Below the pieces are notes generated by a model. That model saw nothing but the letters and a program-made list of their open reading frames with translations, was not told the DNA's origin and did no database searches. The translations under genes were made by a program, and so were the position numbers. From Paragorgia papillata (taxonomy: Eukaryota; Cnidaria; Anthozoa; Scleralcyonacea; Coralliidae), in contig JAWNZC010000087.1 in the NCBI GenBank assembly GCA_035771165.1, positions 7,529,001 through 7,593,000 of the forward strand: 64,000 bases of DNA, in the 5' to 3' direction. Positions within the stretch are counted from its first letter, which is position 1. Each line of letters begins with the position of its first letter. Shown in pieces: positions 41,935 to 53,720 of this stretch.

Positions 41935-42052
41935 CTAGATTTGAGCAAAAAAATCTATTTAGTTTCTACATATACACATACACAAGCTTCAACCAAAATA
42001 CAGTTAAAAAATATCAATGAACCTCTAAATGTCCATACAATAAATAGATCTA

Positions 42053-42306
42053 TATATGTAATGTAATGTAATGTAATGTAATGTAATGTAATGTAATGTA
42101 ATGTAATGTAATGTAATGTAATGTAATGTAATGTAATGTAATGTAATGTAATGTAATGTAATGTAATGTAATGTAATGTAATGCAATGCAATGCAATGCA
42201 ATGCAATGCAATTCAATGCAATTCAATGCAATGCAATGCAACGCAATGTAACGCAACGCAACGCAACGCAACGCAACGCAACGTAACGTAATGTAATGTA
42301 ATGTAA
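42053..42306. repeat. Pentanucleotide array (AATGT/AATGC/AACGC)
   Basis: About 50 units of AATGT, changing to AATGC, then AACGC and back to AATGT. It lies in the last intron of the kinase gene. The graded change suggests spread of point variants by local duplication. Confidence 0.95.
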
Positions 42307-42411
42307 ATATCAAATAAAAAAGTAAACAAATATCATCATACTGCTTGCACATAGCAAATTATAAGCAACATATGGTATCATTCATCGAACTCATTCTCCG
42401 TTCAAATTATC

Positions 42412-42560
42412 TGAGTCCCAGTAAAGTAATAGTTAGAACGTCTCACCGACAATGAGAAAGTTGTGGGTTCGAGTCCCGCTTGGAAACTTAAAACGTTTTC
42501 TGAGTAATAGCTCGAAACACATTTACACTCAATGTCGATATTCGTGCTAACATAAGTATC
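42412..42560 (+). mobile_element. tRNA-derived SINE copy 1
   Basis: A box-A-like TAATAGTTAGAACGT and a good box B (GGGTTCGAGTCCC at 42466-42478) at tRNA-like spacing, followed by an unrelated tail with GAGTAATAGCTCGAAACACA. Too degenerate in the stems for a real tRNA. Confidence 0.7.
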
Positions 42561-42589
42561 TCTTCTCTAACAAAATGCACTCAAGCGTT

Positions 42590-42750
42590 AACATTAACAG
42601 TAGCTCAATAGGCAATAGCTAGAGCGTCTTGCCGCAATCAGAAGGTAATTGTGGGTTTGAGTTCCGTCCACTAGGAGACTCGAATGCTTCTGGGCAAAAT
42701 AGCTTGAAAAACATTTAAACCCAATTCAGTATTTTTTATTATAGTCGTTG
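42590..42750 (+). mobile_element. tRNA-derived SINE copy 2
   Basis: Box-A-like TAGCTCAATAGGC and box-B-like GGGTTTGAGTTCC (42653-42665), tail with AATAGCTTGAAAAACATTT, which resembles the tail of copy 1 at 42510. Confidence 0.65.
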
Positions 42751-42839
42751 CATTAAATGCGAGAAATAGTATCTTCTCTTTTCTTTTCCTTCTCAATACA
42801 GTCAAAATTTCCCAAAGGTCTTTTATAGAACCTTGGCTT

Positions 42840-43130
42840 TTGTTTTAACAGAAACAGTTTTGTATATGACGGCATATATTTTCAACAGGTTTTTGACACA
42901 TCTATGGGATCACCCGTCTTGGCTGTCATTGCTACTTTTGTAATGGAAGATATAACCATAGGCACCAAATACCACACGTACATACACAAAAAAAAATTAA
43001 ATTGACCTGCAAACGATATGTCAATAATGTTATGTCTGCGCAAGCCAAGAGTATAGTGAATTTTTAACGAAATTCATGGTGAAACGCAAAATAGATAACG
43101 CCTTACTAAACTTAGTAAACTTTCAAGTCT
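42840..43130 (+). pseudogene. Penelope-like element reverse-transcriptase scrap
   Basis: Frame near 42885-42965 reads YFQQVFDTSMGSPVLAVIAT then FVMED. MGSP followed by an IAxxxME-type helix is a feature of Penelope/telomerase-like reverse transcriptases. Further on, KRYVNNVM at about 43012 occupies the place of the catalytic RYVDD box, with both Asp lost. Dead fragment. Confidence 0.6.
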
Positions 43131-43327
43131 ACTACGCAAATATTGTGAATGAACATTTGGAAATGGGTTTCGACATTTCTTGTATATTCAAGAAATTACG
43201 GAACTACTTCATAAATTTTTGATAGGTTCAACGTAAAAGTTTCGTCAAATCATTTATTCACGTTGGATCTTATTTTTGGGTCATATTGCGAAGGGACGGA
43301 GAAAGGTTGCTAGTTATCGATGTCTAA

Positions 43328-43905
43328 TAGACGTAGTGGTAGTGGTCTTGGTAGTTATAGTGGTAGTAGTCTTGCTAGTGCTAGTGCTAGTGCTAGTGCT
43401 AGTAGTGGTAGTGGTGGTAGTAGTTGTAGTTGTGGTGGTAGAAGTACTTGTGCGTAGTATAGTAGAAGTGGCAGTGATCTTGGTATGATAGTGAGAGTGG
43501 TAGTGGTCTTGGTAGTGGTTGTGGTAGTGATAATTGTAGTGGTTTTGCTAGTGATAGTGGTACTGGTCTTGGTAGTGGCAGTGGTGGTCGAAGTGGTGGT
43601 GGTAGTGGTAGTGGTAGTGGTGGTTGAAGTGGTAGTGGTAGTAGTAGTTGTAGTGATAGTGTTGGTGAAAATGGTTGTAGTCTTGGTAGACGTTTTGGCC
43701 TTGGTAGTGGTATAGTGGTAGTAGTAATAATATTCGTAGTGGTAGTGGTAGCGGTAGCGGTAGGGGCAGTAGTGGTAGTCTTGGCTAGTGCTAGTGGTAG
43801 AGGTATTTGTGGTGTGAGTGATAGTAGTAGCAGTAGTAGTGGTGGTGGTGGTTGGAGTCGTGGTAGTAGTACCAGTAGTATTAATGGTAGCATTAGCAGT
43901 AGTAA
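43328..43905. repeat. Degenerate (TAGTGG)n low-complexity tract
   Basis: Irregular TAGTGG, TAGTAG and TTGTAG units, without unique coding content. Long Val-rich frames are artefacts. Confidence 0.85.
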
Positions 43906-43959
43906 ACGATTATTTAATAGAAACACGCTAACCCCAACAATGTTAAGCAGGTTTCCCAA

Positions 43960-45244
43960 GAGACGTGCCTACACAAACTAACTTACTAATTTCTACGTAC
44001 GAAGGGCAGAAATAATGTCGAAAACGCTCACGTTCATTCAACTTTAGACGTTCTACTCTAATTATTTGCAACTTTTACACCATAATAGGAAAATATCATT
44101 TTGCAAATGTTATGTTTGTCTTTTTGTTTTTTGATTTTTCATATTTTTTGTGTTACACGTTTGGCGGGAAAATTTTACCGCAATAATATTTCTTGCTCGA
44201 TGACTGAATTTTAAATATCTTATGAACTTTCAGTCAGAAAAGAAAAATATCTTCGTTCAATTAAAATTTATGACGTTTTTCAATTTTCGCCATTTTGATA
44301 CGAAAAATAGCTCAAAATGTTAGAAATTTTAAATTTCAAAACGTTATAACTTTTGATTGATTGAATGAAGGGATTAAAATTATCTTTTCCAATTTGAACT
44401 TCATATATATGACATGGTATTTTTGAGGCAGTCATCAAACATGTTATAATATTAAACAAGACGCCTAGGTCAGGCGTTCACTCGGGCTACTGGCAAAGTG
44501 AGGAGGTCTCCTCCGCAGAGGCTCTACACCGCACGAGCAAAGGTGGGAGTGGGCCGAGGAAGATCAGATCGAAGGCTGAATGTGGTGCATACTTCACATT
44601 GGTGAACATTTACGATTAAGACAGTTGTCAGCCAGATCTGATCACTGTTAAACTAAAAAGTCAGTCAGTCAGTCTATTTCAGAATCTACCAACAACGTTC
44701 AAGAAGCCAAGGCTGTTCAACTTTTTGTCCAACTCCAATAGCTAAATAAACAAAGAACGTACAACATGCCTCGCGGTCTCACTCCATCACGCGGCTAACC
44801 ACCCGCCGGAAGTATGAATAGTAGCGGGAGTAAAAAGTGAAAAAAAAAACGAAATCGCGGGGGGGAAAAACGGAGCCGAAACCTAGGTCTACCACGAGTA
44901 AAAATAATTTTTGCGAAAAACATGTGACGACATTTTCTCGCTAAAAATACGAAACTTGAAAAACATAGCATTGTGGATTTCTATTATGGCCTAAAGGTTG
45001 AAAATCATTGGCGTAAGACGTGTAAAGTTGAAAAAGCGTGAGGGTTTTTGACGAAAGTTATGCCCGTCGGAAATTAACAAAATCAAACTAAAAAAACACT
45101 TTTATGTCAGTCTCTGATTTCCTGTAAGACTTGTAAGACTAAATATCACCTCACCTATTTGGCCATCAGTAGTATGCTCTAGGCAGTAGTATCATCAGTT
45201 ACGTTATATTAGAGTTTCTTTATCTTAGCAAGACATGAACATGC
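43960..45244. other. Intronic DNA, no gene supported
   Basis: Intron 3 sequence. A segment at 44460-44680 (CACTCGGGCTACTGGCAAAG to GTCAGTCAGTCAG) has the look of a short retroelement with a tetranucleotide tail, but no promoter boxes are clear. Confidence 0.4.
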
Positions 45245-45250
45245 ACCTTT

Positions 45251-45357
45251 GAATTAGTAATAGTAACAGTAATAGCAATAGCAATAGCAGTAGCAGTAGC
45301 AGTAGCAGTAGCAGTAGCAGTAGCAGTAGCAGTAGCAGTAGCAGTTGCAAGAGCAAG

Positions 45358-45407
<50 letters not shown>

Positions 45408-46521
45408 TAACAGCAGTAGCAGTAGCAGTAGCAGTAGCAGTAGCAAGAGCAACAGCAACAGCAACCGCAACCGCAACAGCAACCGTAACCGTAACCGTAA
45501 CAGTAACAGTAACAGTAACAGTAACAGTAACAGTAACAGTAACAGTAACAGTAACAGTAACAGTAACAGTAACAGTAACAGTAACAGTAACAGTAACAGT
45601 AACAGTAACAGTAACAGTAACAGTAACAGTAACAGTAACAGTAACAGTAACAGTAACAGTAACAGTAACAGTAACAGAAACAGTAACAGAAACAGTAACA
45701 GAAACAGAAACAGAAACAGAAACAGAAACAGTAACAGTAACAGTAACAGTAACAGTAACAGTAACAGTAACAGTAACAGTAACAGTAACAGTAACAGTAA
45801 CAGTAACAGTAACAGTAACAGTAACAGTAACAGTAACAGTAACAGTAACAGTAACAGTAACAGTAACAGTAACAGTAACAGTAACAGTAACAGTAACAGT
45901 AACAGTAACAGTAACAGTAACAGTAACAGTAACAGTAACAGTAACAGTAACAGTAACAGTAACAGTAACAGTAACAGAAACAGTAACAGAAACAGTAAAC
46001 AGAAACAGAAACAGAAACAGAAACAGAAACAGTAACAGTAACAGTAACAGTAACAGTAACAGTAACAGTAACAGTAACAGTAACAGTAACAGTAACAGTA
46101 ACAGTAACAGTAACAGTAACAGTAACAGTAACAGTAACAGTAACAGTAACAGTAACAGTAACAGTAACAGCAACAGTAACAGTAACAGTAACAGTAACAG
46201 TAACAGTAACAGTAACAGTAACAGTAACAGTAACAGTAACAGTAACAGTAACAGTAACAGTAACAGTAACAGTAACAGTAACAGTAACAGTAACAGTAAC
46301 AGTAACAGTAACAGTAACAGTAACAGTAACAGTAACAGTAACAGTAACAGTAACAGTAACAGTAACAGTAACAGTAACAGTAACAGTAACAGTAATAGCA
46401 GTAGCAGTAGCAGTAGCAGTAGCAGTAGCAGTAGCAAGAGCAACGGCAACGGCAACGGTAACGGTAACGGTAATGGTAATGGTAATGGTAATAGTAATAG
46501 TAATAGTATTTGTAATAGTAA
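45251..46521. repeat. 1.27-kb hexanucleotide array (AACAGT)n
   Basis: About 210 units of AACAGT, with AACAGA islands at about 45675-45730 and 45976-46030, and edges rich in AGCAGT, AGCAAC and AATAGT. It lies in an intron and borders the palindromic MITE at 46525. Confidence 0.95.
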
Positions 46522-46524
46522 TAG

Positions 46525-47074
46525 TGGCACTCACACCCCAAATTTAATAAAATAATATGAATCTGTTCTATTTGTGGAGTACAAAACTGAAAAAAATAGT
46601 TTATTCGTGTAAGTTCTCGCTTTTTTATGGCATTTCAAAGTTGGTAAACTTACCCAAAAATGGACTCCATTTTGTCCCACGACCGAGCGACTTGGGTCTG
46701 GGATCAGTTTGGTGCTGTGACGTCACAAGGTGAACCCGCTGTTTGTCAACACTAAAGATACCAATTCCGTTGAAGACATAAAAAAAAAAATACAAAACGC
46801 GGAGTATTGCTTGAAAAAACAAGTGCTTTGTGAGTTTCTGTAGTAAAGTATATAAAGCTTCTTCTTGCGTGTTCACCTCGTGACGTCAAAAGTCGTTCTC
46901 TCACCAGTGTCCCAAAGATAACCCGCAGCTCGGTAGTGAGACAAATAAGTACCAACTTTGAAAGGCCATAAAAAAGCGAGAATTTACCCGAATAATTTTT
47001 TTTTTCAGTTTTGTACTCCACAAATAGAACAGATTCATATTATTGAAAAAAAATTTGGGGTGTGAGTGCCCCTT
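46525..47074. mobile_element. Palindromic MITE, ~550 bp
   Basis: GGCACTCACACCCCAAATTT at the left and its complement at the right. Arms of about 200 bp run through CTGTTCTATTTGTGGAGTAC and TCGCTTTTTTATGGC, with mismatches near the middle. The left end touches the hexanucleotide array, so the target duplication is obscured. Confidence 0.8.
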
Positions 47075-47095
47075 AAGCAAACTGAGATATTTCAC

Positions 47096-47751
47096 TTAAG
47101 GTGGCTCCATACAGTTACTAGAAAAATGGAAAATACGAGTTTGAGAGTTCAAAACACGTGCATAAACAATTCGGGTAAAGAATAAAACTAAATGTTATGC
47201 ATAGTTAAACAGTCTTGATAATTAAAAACTGTTACCAAATAAATAGCAACAGTTGTTGCTATGGCAACAGTGACGTTTCAAAATGGCTGCCAATTACCCT
47301 TCAAACTAATTTGATTCGAAAAAAAACTTTGGTGACCCCAATTTTTTTTTTCATTAAAACTTTTCTTAAAGTATGAGTATTCAATAGGCCGATTTAAAAA
47401 AATTCTGTAGAACAAATATATATTTTTTTTGATAAATCATGTTTGTTAATTTAAAAAAAATTGGATTTTTTTTAAATCTGCCTATTTATTACTCATGCTT
47501 CAAGAGAAGTTTTAATGAAAATTTTTTTTCGAATTCAATTAGTTTGAAGGGTAATCGGCAGCCATTTTGAGACGTCATTGTTGCCTTAGCAGCAACTGTT
47601 GCTAATTAATTGGTAACAGTTTCTGATTGTCAGACTGTTTAAATATGCTCAACATTTAGCTTTATTATTTTTCCGAATTGTTTATGCACGTGTTTTGGAC
47701 TTTCAATCTTGCATTTTCTATTTTTCAAGAAACTGTATGGCGCCACCTTAA
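47096..47751. mobile_element. Long-palindrome MITE with TTAA ends
   Basis: TTAA at 47096-47099 and 47748-47751 flank GGTGGCTCCATACAGTT and its complement. The arms are about 310 bp with scattered mismatches and a small centre near 47425. TTAA duplications are typical of piggyBac-type insertion, but the terminal bases are not those of classic piggyBac. A fragment of the same family end is at 29157. Confidence 0.8.
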
Positions 47752-48482
47752 GTAGGATATACAACTGTGGTTTACCAGTAACACGTCGTACGCCGAGCTC
47801 GTCAGGCTTGGTTTAGATTTTATTGGTTTGAACTTAAGCAAAACATAAAATCACATCTTCGTGTTTTTGGTGTAGAAGACTATATTGAAAAATCGACTGT
47901 ATTTTTTTTTTTGTTATTTTATATTTACTCGAGAGGACAAAATACTACATCTTTTGGTAACTAGTACTGTATTCTACACTAGCAAAAGTACACCTACGAA
48001 TGTATGATGTACCTTACGAACAAGCCCTAACAACATCAGGGCTTTCTAGCCTTCAACAACGCAGATCTGAACTTTGTTCCCCGTTCTTTAACAAGATTCT
48101 GACTCAGCCGAATGGACAGTTACATCAACTTTTACCGTATAAAGACAGTAATTTATATGTGAATCTTAGGGGAAAAACAGGCGTATAAAAATACCGCGTT
48201 TTGAGAACACATTTATTAATGCTAGTGCTACCAATTACAATAAAGCAATTGTTAAGATTTATAATAGTATAGTTTTAACTATAGTTAATGTATATTTTTA
48301 AGACTAGTTATTTTGGCTGTAATATTAGAGATTTCAAATGATGTAAACCTCAACAATTCAGTTCATACTGTAATCAAGGTGACTTTAATAAACATATCTA
48401 TCTATCTACCAACACTTAAATTATGTATTTATATAACTATAAAAAAGTGCCGTTTGAAAATTCAATAATACTTAATGCTCAC
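47752..48482. other. Intronic DNA, no gene supported
   Basis: AT-rich intron 3 sequence without a recognisable element; (TATC)n-like CTATCTATCTA near 48400. Confidence 0.5.
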
Positions 48483-48680
48483 CAATCGAAGAGCGGCCTT
48501 TTCAAAATATGCGGTGCCAAGCAGCATCTGTAAAATGTATCCAAAAGCTTCCACATCATTTGAGAGTTCTTCCATGTCTTGGTGGTTCTCGCCGCCCTGT
48601 TCTACATCGCCATCCTCATCGGATGATGTCACAAACTTTGCGGCAGAAAGTCCTCCAAGAATAGCTGTGATCTGCGAAGT
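48483..48680 (-). CDS. Pseudokinase gene, exon with activation segment
   Basis: 198 bp, phase 0 at both ends. Acceptor TTTCACTAG before ACTTCGCAG, donor CGATTG before GTGAGC. It encodes QITAILGGLSAAKF, which sits where kinases have KIxDFGLA; here LGG replaces DFG, so the magnesium-binding Asp is gone. A short acidic segment (SDEDGDVEQGGE) replaces the usual activation loop. Then DVEAFGYILQMLLGT keeps the structural Asp and FG of subdomain IX. The conserved fold and altered metal site point to a pseudokinase. Confidence 0.85.
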
Positions 48681-48834
48681 CTAGTGAAACAAAAGAGTTT
48701 TGTCTAATATATAATGCAAACTTTCAATTCGGTTTCACGGACACTCAAGAATATATATTTAAGCAATATCAAGAGTATATTTTAGCAATTTCAAAGATTA
48801 TCTTTGTAGAACTCGCGCTGCACTAGTACAGCCG

Positions 48835-49189
48835 TTCCTCACGTTGTAACCAATAAACTATTGTAATTGTAAGAGCATTGTACCCAATAAATTATTGCAT
48901 TGTAATGCTAGAAGAGGTTATTAATGAAAACCTCTCCCCCCCGAACCCCAGAACCCTAACCTGACAAAAAATTAATTTCCCGGGGGTTACCCTAACCCTA
49001 ACCCCAAAAGTGTCGGGGGGGGGGGTTTATCCACCTCGTTCCCGTCCATCCACCCCTAATGTGTTCGCAAATTTATGGTCCACCGTCGTTACCAAACATT
49101 GTGGGATGCGCAGTGATATTACAATGCAATAATTTATTGCGTACAATGCTCTTACAATTACAATAGTTTATTGGTTACAACGTGAGGAA
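48835..49189. mobile_element. Palindromic MITE, 355 bp
   Basis: 72-bp arms (48835-48906, 49118-49189) with one or two mismatches, starting TTCCTCACGTTGTAACCAAT. The middle contains a short CCCTAACCCTAACCCC run. It lies 155 bp upstream of the exon at 48483-48680, in intron 2. Confidence 0.85.
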
Positions 49190-50030
49190 TGGGAGAAAAC
49201 CGACATCTACACGTGGCCATCTATCCTGTGTGTAAAGGCTGACAATTTTTTACGGTAACTATCTTTACTTGAAATGCAATAGCCATTTATATATATATAT
49301 ATCTGTAAATATATTACAAGCGCATGTATATGATCGGTTCAATGGTCACCATTGACCTAATGCAAATTCACGCACATAATTAATATTAGATAGTTGTCTA
49401 TAAAAACAACAACTGTGTAAAGACATGCGCATTGATTTAGTATTAGTCCCACATTTTATGTTCTAGGCAAACTGTAATAAATTCTTGAGATAACAAACCA
49501 GTAACACAATGAAAGTTTGCCTTTCGTTTAGGGCGCTGCCGCTACAAGCGGATTCAGCGAACCTACTTCGAGATAGCAAACACTTGTCTCTACTTCTCGA
49601 TTGGGGGCGCTACCAGTGTACTCTACTCGAAATGTTTTAGGCAAGGTTCCGTTGCATTGGGCAATGATATTGCCTATTGCAAATTCACGGGAATCGTACC
49701 TTGAGCATAAACATTAGGTATGATTAGTTACTAATCGTACCTGATGCATAAAGATTAGGTATGATCAGTTACTAATCGTACCTCATCTTTATGCATCGGG
49801 TTATTTCGATATTAAATGTGCGTGTGGAAACAATGAAAACCGAGGTGGCCGTAATATTACAACTATAATAAAACCGAAAACATGAAGTCGATGAAGAACA
49901 GACTAAATTGCGATTGAGAAATAGATAATTAAAGCGGGAACGGGAAAAATCTCCATGCACAAATACATTATAAACTTTTGACGACAGAAAAAAACAAACT
50001 GATCTTTAGTAGACGTTCGTCGAGCTAAAA
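49190..50030. other. Intronic DNA with a local hairpin
   Basis: No gene. 49742-49796 forms an imperfect hairpin (GATGCATAAAGAT arms), partly duplicated just before at 49705-49742. Confidence 0.5.
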
Positions 50031-50135
50031 TAATTCGAAAATGTTTCTAAGCCTCTTACAAGAATAGAACCCGCAACCTTCTAATAACCGTAGTTAGACG
50101 GCCCTAACAGTTGAGCTACTGAGAGTAGGAGAGCT
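50031..50135 (-). mobile_element. tRNA-derived SINE copy 3
   Basis: On the minus strand: box-A-like AGTAGCTCAACTGTTAGGGC and box-B-like GGTTGCGGGTTCTATT, then a tail with TTAGCTCGACGA. It is the same general family as the copies at 42.4-42.7 kb. Confidence 0.6.
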
Positions 50136-50394
50136 AATCTAGTCACACGTCCTTTAATTTATAAGCGACAGCGTTTGCACGTAAAGCGTTTACGTCGTAA
50201 ATATTTAGTGCATGTGACACGTTTTCAAGGTTTGTGTAATGTAACAAGCATTTTTTATAGGTAAACTTACAATACACCAAACTAGCATATATTACACATG
50301 AGTAAGATTTTCCTTCGTTCTTGTAAATTGCAAATACTATTGGCTTTACTATGTCCCTTTACATCACAAAACGACTGTTACCTTACCATACTAT
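50136..50394. other. Intronic DNA, no feature seen
   Basis: Short AT-rich stretch without recognisable element. Confidence 0.5.
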
Positions 50395-50580
50395 TACCAT
50401 AATCATACATGACCGTCACCATGACCATGACCATGACTATGACCATGACCATGACCGTCACCATGACTATAACCATGACCGTTACCATGCCCATGCCCAT
50501 GCCCATGCCCATGACTATGACCATGACCATGACCATGACCGTGACCACGACAAATGACCATCACGGCGACCATGACCAGT
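50395..50580. repeat. (CCATGA)n hexanucleotide array
   Basis: About 30 units of CCATGA with CCGTCA, CTATGA and CCATGC variants. Confidence 0.9.
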
Positions 50581-51249
50581 GAGTAGTGGTGTAGTGGATG
50601 TCAATTTCTTTACTGAAATTTGAAACAAATGATTGTTTAATATTATCAATTATCTCTGGTTTTTTTTGTATATTTTGTGCGCCCAACTTCATCAGTTCTT
50701 TGGTTTGGACCTTTATAGCCTGTTATCCAAGTTTTATCCATATCTGAACAGAATTTTTGAATTACTCATGAATTTGATTTGACCGTTTGTCTTAGCCTGT
50801 TTGTTGTCTCGTCGCCTAGCAACCATGAATTTTTGAATTTCCCGCTCTTAATAGGACGTCTCCCTTGGGCCAAGTTTTAAATCATATTGATCGCTTGGAT
50901 CAGTTCTACCACTCGTTCTATTCTCGGAGTTTCCAGTTTACTGGTTTTTTAATTATCGTCAACTTCGTTCCGTGCCGTGCCGTTATTAATAATTATTCTT
51001 AACTCAACTTGACTGGCTGGTTTATTTTCATCTATATTCCGTCCTTTTAAGTTTCTACACCAAGCTTTTATTGATATCAAGTTCATCGCTTGACTTTTCT
51101 CTACATTTTGAGCAAATTTTGAAAGTAACTGTGCTATTGGTTTGGCTTTTATCCGGATTTTCAGTTCGTGGCGTATTTGTGGATTTCCTTTTTTTATGCG
51201 TTGTCAAAGTTTTGTTCCTGACAATTCAACTTTCAGCCAGGGTTTCCCC
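50581..51249. other. Probable LINE 5' region
   Basis: No open gene. Position and the coding remains that follow suggest the 5' UTR of the degraded LINE at 51250-53490, but no boundary is seen. Confidence 0.35.
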
Positions 51250-51540
51250 TTAATCATTGAGGTTGGACATCAAGTTACGAGCTCCTGACTTATATGAAAT
51301 TCACTCACGTATCTTATCATCGTGGTCAGCGCTAAGCAGTGTAGAGTTGACCCTGATTGTTGTAGAAACCAACTTACAGAATTCTATTTCTCTAACCTAC
51401 TTACTACCCAGAAAATCCTCGTTCATTTATAACACTTCAAAGCTTCACTGACACCGACTTCATCGGCAAGTTGCTCTTGACCAAACGTTAACTCTTCTAA
51501 TATGGCAACGTCTGATTGTCGCTTGCAGCCTAGTTTTAAT

Positions 51541-51570
51541 TGCTGGACACGTGGAACTAAATCCAGGACC
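51541..51570 (+). other. 2A-like ribosome-skipping motif in LINE
   Basis: Codes for AGHVELNPGP. The published 2A core is D-V/I-E-x-N-P-G followed by P; here His replaces Asp and the rest is intact. 2A-like sequences in the N-terminal region of APE LINEs of several animals are established. A stop codon three codons later shows this copy is dead. Confidence 0.65.
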
Positions 51571-51674
51571 AACATCTTAGGGTTCTTTAAAATGTGTCTC
51601 ACTCAACGTCAGAAGCTTGAAGTCAACAATGCAAATCCGCGTGAACCGCCCTAAATGGTATGCAATTCTTTGGG

Positions 51675-51970
51675 CCTGTTCAGACTCACTTGTTCACATT
51701 CACGGCGCCCTGGATCTGATAAGCGTGCACACAGAAAGCTTTTCATTGCTTTTGTAGCTATTTTGTGGCTTTGAGGCTTCGAATTACAAGGAATATGGAG
51801 TAAAAAGCGTGGGCACCACTTTGGGCACTTCGGCAATATGAAAACGTGTTCACATTAGTACCCGTATCCGGGCACTACCTCAACGCACGGTGCCCGGTTT
51901 TGATTAGTTTGAGTTGGGCACCGCGAAAAGTCGTGTTCACACTAGTGCCCGGGCACCTAGTCTGAACAGG
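51675..51970. mobile_element. MITE inside the LINE endonuclease
   Basis: CCTGTTCAGACTCACTTGTT and the near-complement of CTAGTCTGAACAGG form the ends, with TTCACACTAGTGCCCGGGCA-type inner repeats. It splits the endonuclease region between LNVRSLKS and VFVNETRL. Only GGG flanks both sides. Confidence 0.75.
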
Positions 51971-53720
51971 GGGAAAGTTTTCAAAAAGTGATTTACGACG
52001 AAGATCCCAATGTCGTATTTGTTAACGAAACAAGGCTAAATCAAGATATTTCTGATGCCGAGATTCTACATTCGGATTATACTATTTACTGGAAGGAAAG
52101 AACCGATCGCCGCGCTGGTGGTGTGCTAATTAGGGACCTTAAGATCTACGACGGCAACTTCGAGGACGACGTCCTTCAAACAAAAGCATCCTTCTTGCAA
52201 AACAAAGATAATGAACAATTTCTAGTCCCAAGAGTAATCTGAACACCGTCCTCGCTCTGTATACAACGCAACTCAGAGCATTTTCACGTCTTCAGGACGA
52301 CGTTGACTCTTGGTGTGATGAGAACTGTTGTCTGAGATTGCCTGACCACAGACACTGCAACCGTTTTAACACTTTGAAAATTATAAAATAAGCTTCAAGT
52401 TTTGAATGCAGTAGTCAGTTAACCGTGACTTCTTTTTAATGCTAAAATTTGAATATTGGTTTTTAACCGCCGTCGTCGTCCTAGCATCGTAAGATCCCTA
52501 TATTGTCATCAAAATCACTTCATTCAAAATCACGTCATTCCCTTGAATCTGACTTAGAAATTGTGTCGGCTGTTCTAACTACCTATTATAACAAAATTAT
52601 ACTCCTGTGTTCCTGCTACAGGCCACCAAATGCCGACTTAACTTGTATGGCCAGTTCAATATTTTTCTTTGAGAAATTCGCCACCAGTACCATAACTCTT
52701 CTAATTTCAGCTAGAGACTTTAATTTGCCCTATATTCAATGGAATCATTGGAAAACACCACAGGAACAAAAGAGACCGTATTTATAAATCTACTTAATGA
52801 CCTTTTCATCACAACTTAACACTAACGTTACCCGAGGGAATAACGTACTCGATCTTGTGATTACCACTATGACTGATCAAGTGCAACTAACTGAAGTGTC
52901 AACTCCTGAAGAAACCGGAATATTTACGGATCATAGTAAAGTCTTATACGAGTTTGCCTCTATTATCAAAGCAAACCTTCAGAACAATCAAAAACGGCCC
53001 TGGTCCATTTTGAAAGTAAATACTAAATTACGGAATATTCCTGAACTAATATCGATGGCGACTGGTAGTGATGATCAATCTAGGAACTTAGCTGATAATT
53101 CATCATGCATAGCAAATCTGTTCATGCAATCGCTATTTTGCCTCGATTTTCAGTAAGGATAGTACAGAGCATAATGCAGATATTATCACAGACAACCAAA
53201 CTCAATATTCATCCCTAATATAGATTCAGACCTTTGTCTTACAACTCAAGATGTACTCGAAGTATTGAAAGCATTGGATCTTAACAAAGCTAGTGGTCTG
53301 GATAGGATATCTTCACGGATACTGAAGGAAACAGCCACAGAAATCGCCACGTCATTATACACATTGTTCAACAAATCTCTCTGTTTGAGAGTTTCGCCGA
53401 ATGCCTGGATGCACAAATTTAAGCCTTCCAATCTATTGAATTTATCAAACACACCTAAAGAATGCAGAGACGGAATACCAAGTTTATTTTAAGCCCAGAC
53501 CAAACGAGAACGCAAGTCCTGACAAGTTGGCAGTCACGAATTTCTGTTGCGTTCGTTCGAACTCTCCAAGTTAACAAAATAAAGGTTTCATGAGTGTTTT
53601 AAGCAAGTTTTAACTTTGTCACGGTACATGATATTTTCGGGAAATAATTCAGAGCGGCTGGCTGAGATAACGTGACTGCCAACTTGCGATGACTTGTGTT
53701 CGCGTTTGATTACAGCTTTT

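Larger units (their letters stand above)
51250..53490 (+). mobile_element. Degraded APE-type LINE with 2A-like motif
   Basis: A LINE on the strand opposite to the host gene. In order: AGHVELNPGP at 51541-51570, a 2A-like peptide; LNVRSLKS, the start of the APE endonuclease; an inserted MITE (51675-51970); endonuclease continuing as VVFVNETRLN and RRAGGVLI (52000-52130); CYRPPNADL and SARDFNLPYIQW (52610-52745), the GDFN-type catalytic region with Gly and Asp altered; then ALDLNKASGLDRISSRILKE (53270-53330), the start of the reverse transcriptase. A misplaced RT-thumb phrase (DDVDSWCDENC) lies at about 52290-52330. Frameshifts and stops throughout. Confidence 0.8.

Noticed and set aside
45220..46541. 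Val-Thr, Leu and Tyr-Cys dipeptide frames
   Set aside because: Translations of (AACAGT)n on the minus strand.
48950..49005. Telomere-like CCCTAACCCTAACC run
   Set aside because: Only about two to three units within a MITE centre; not an interstitial telomere.
52248..52345. Separate gene suggested by DDVDSWCDENC
   Set aside because: This is an RT-thumb phrase of LINEs, displaced inside the degraded LINE.
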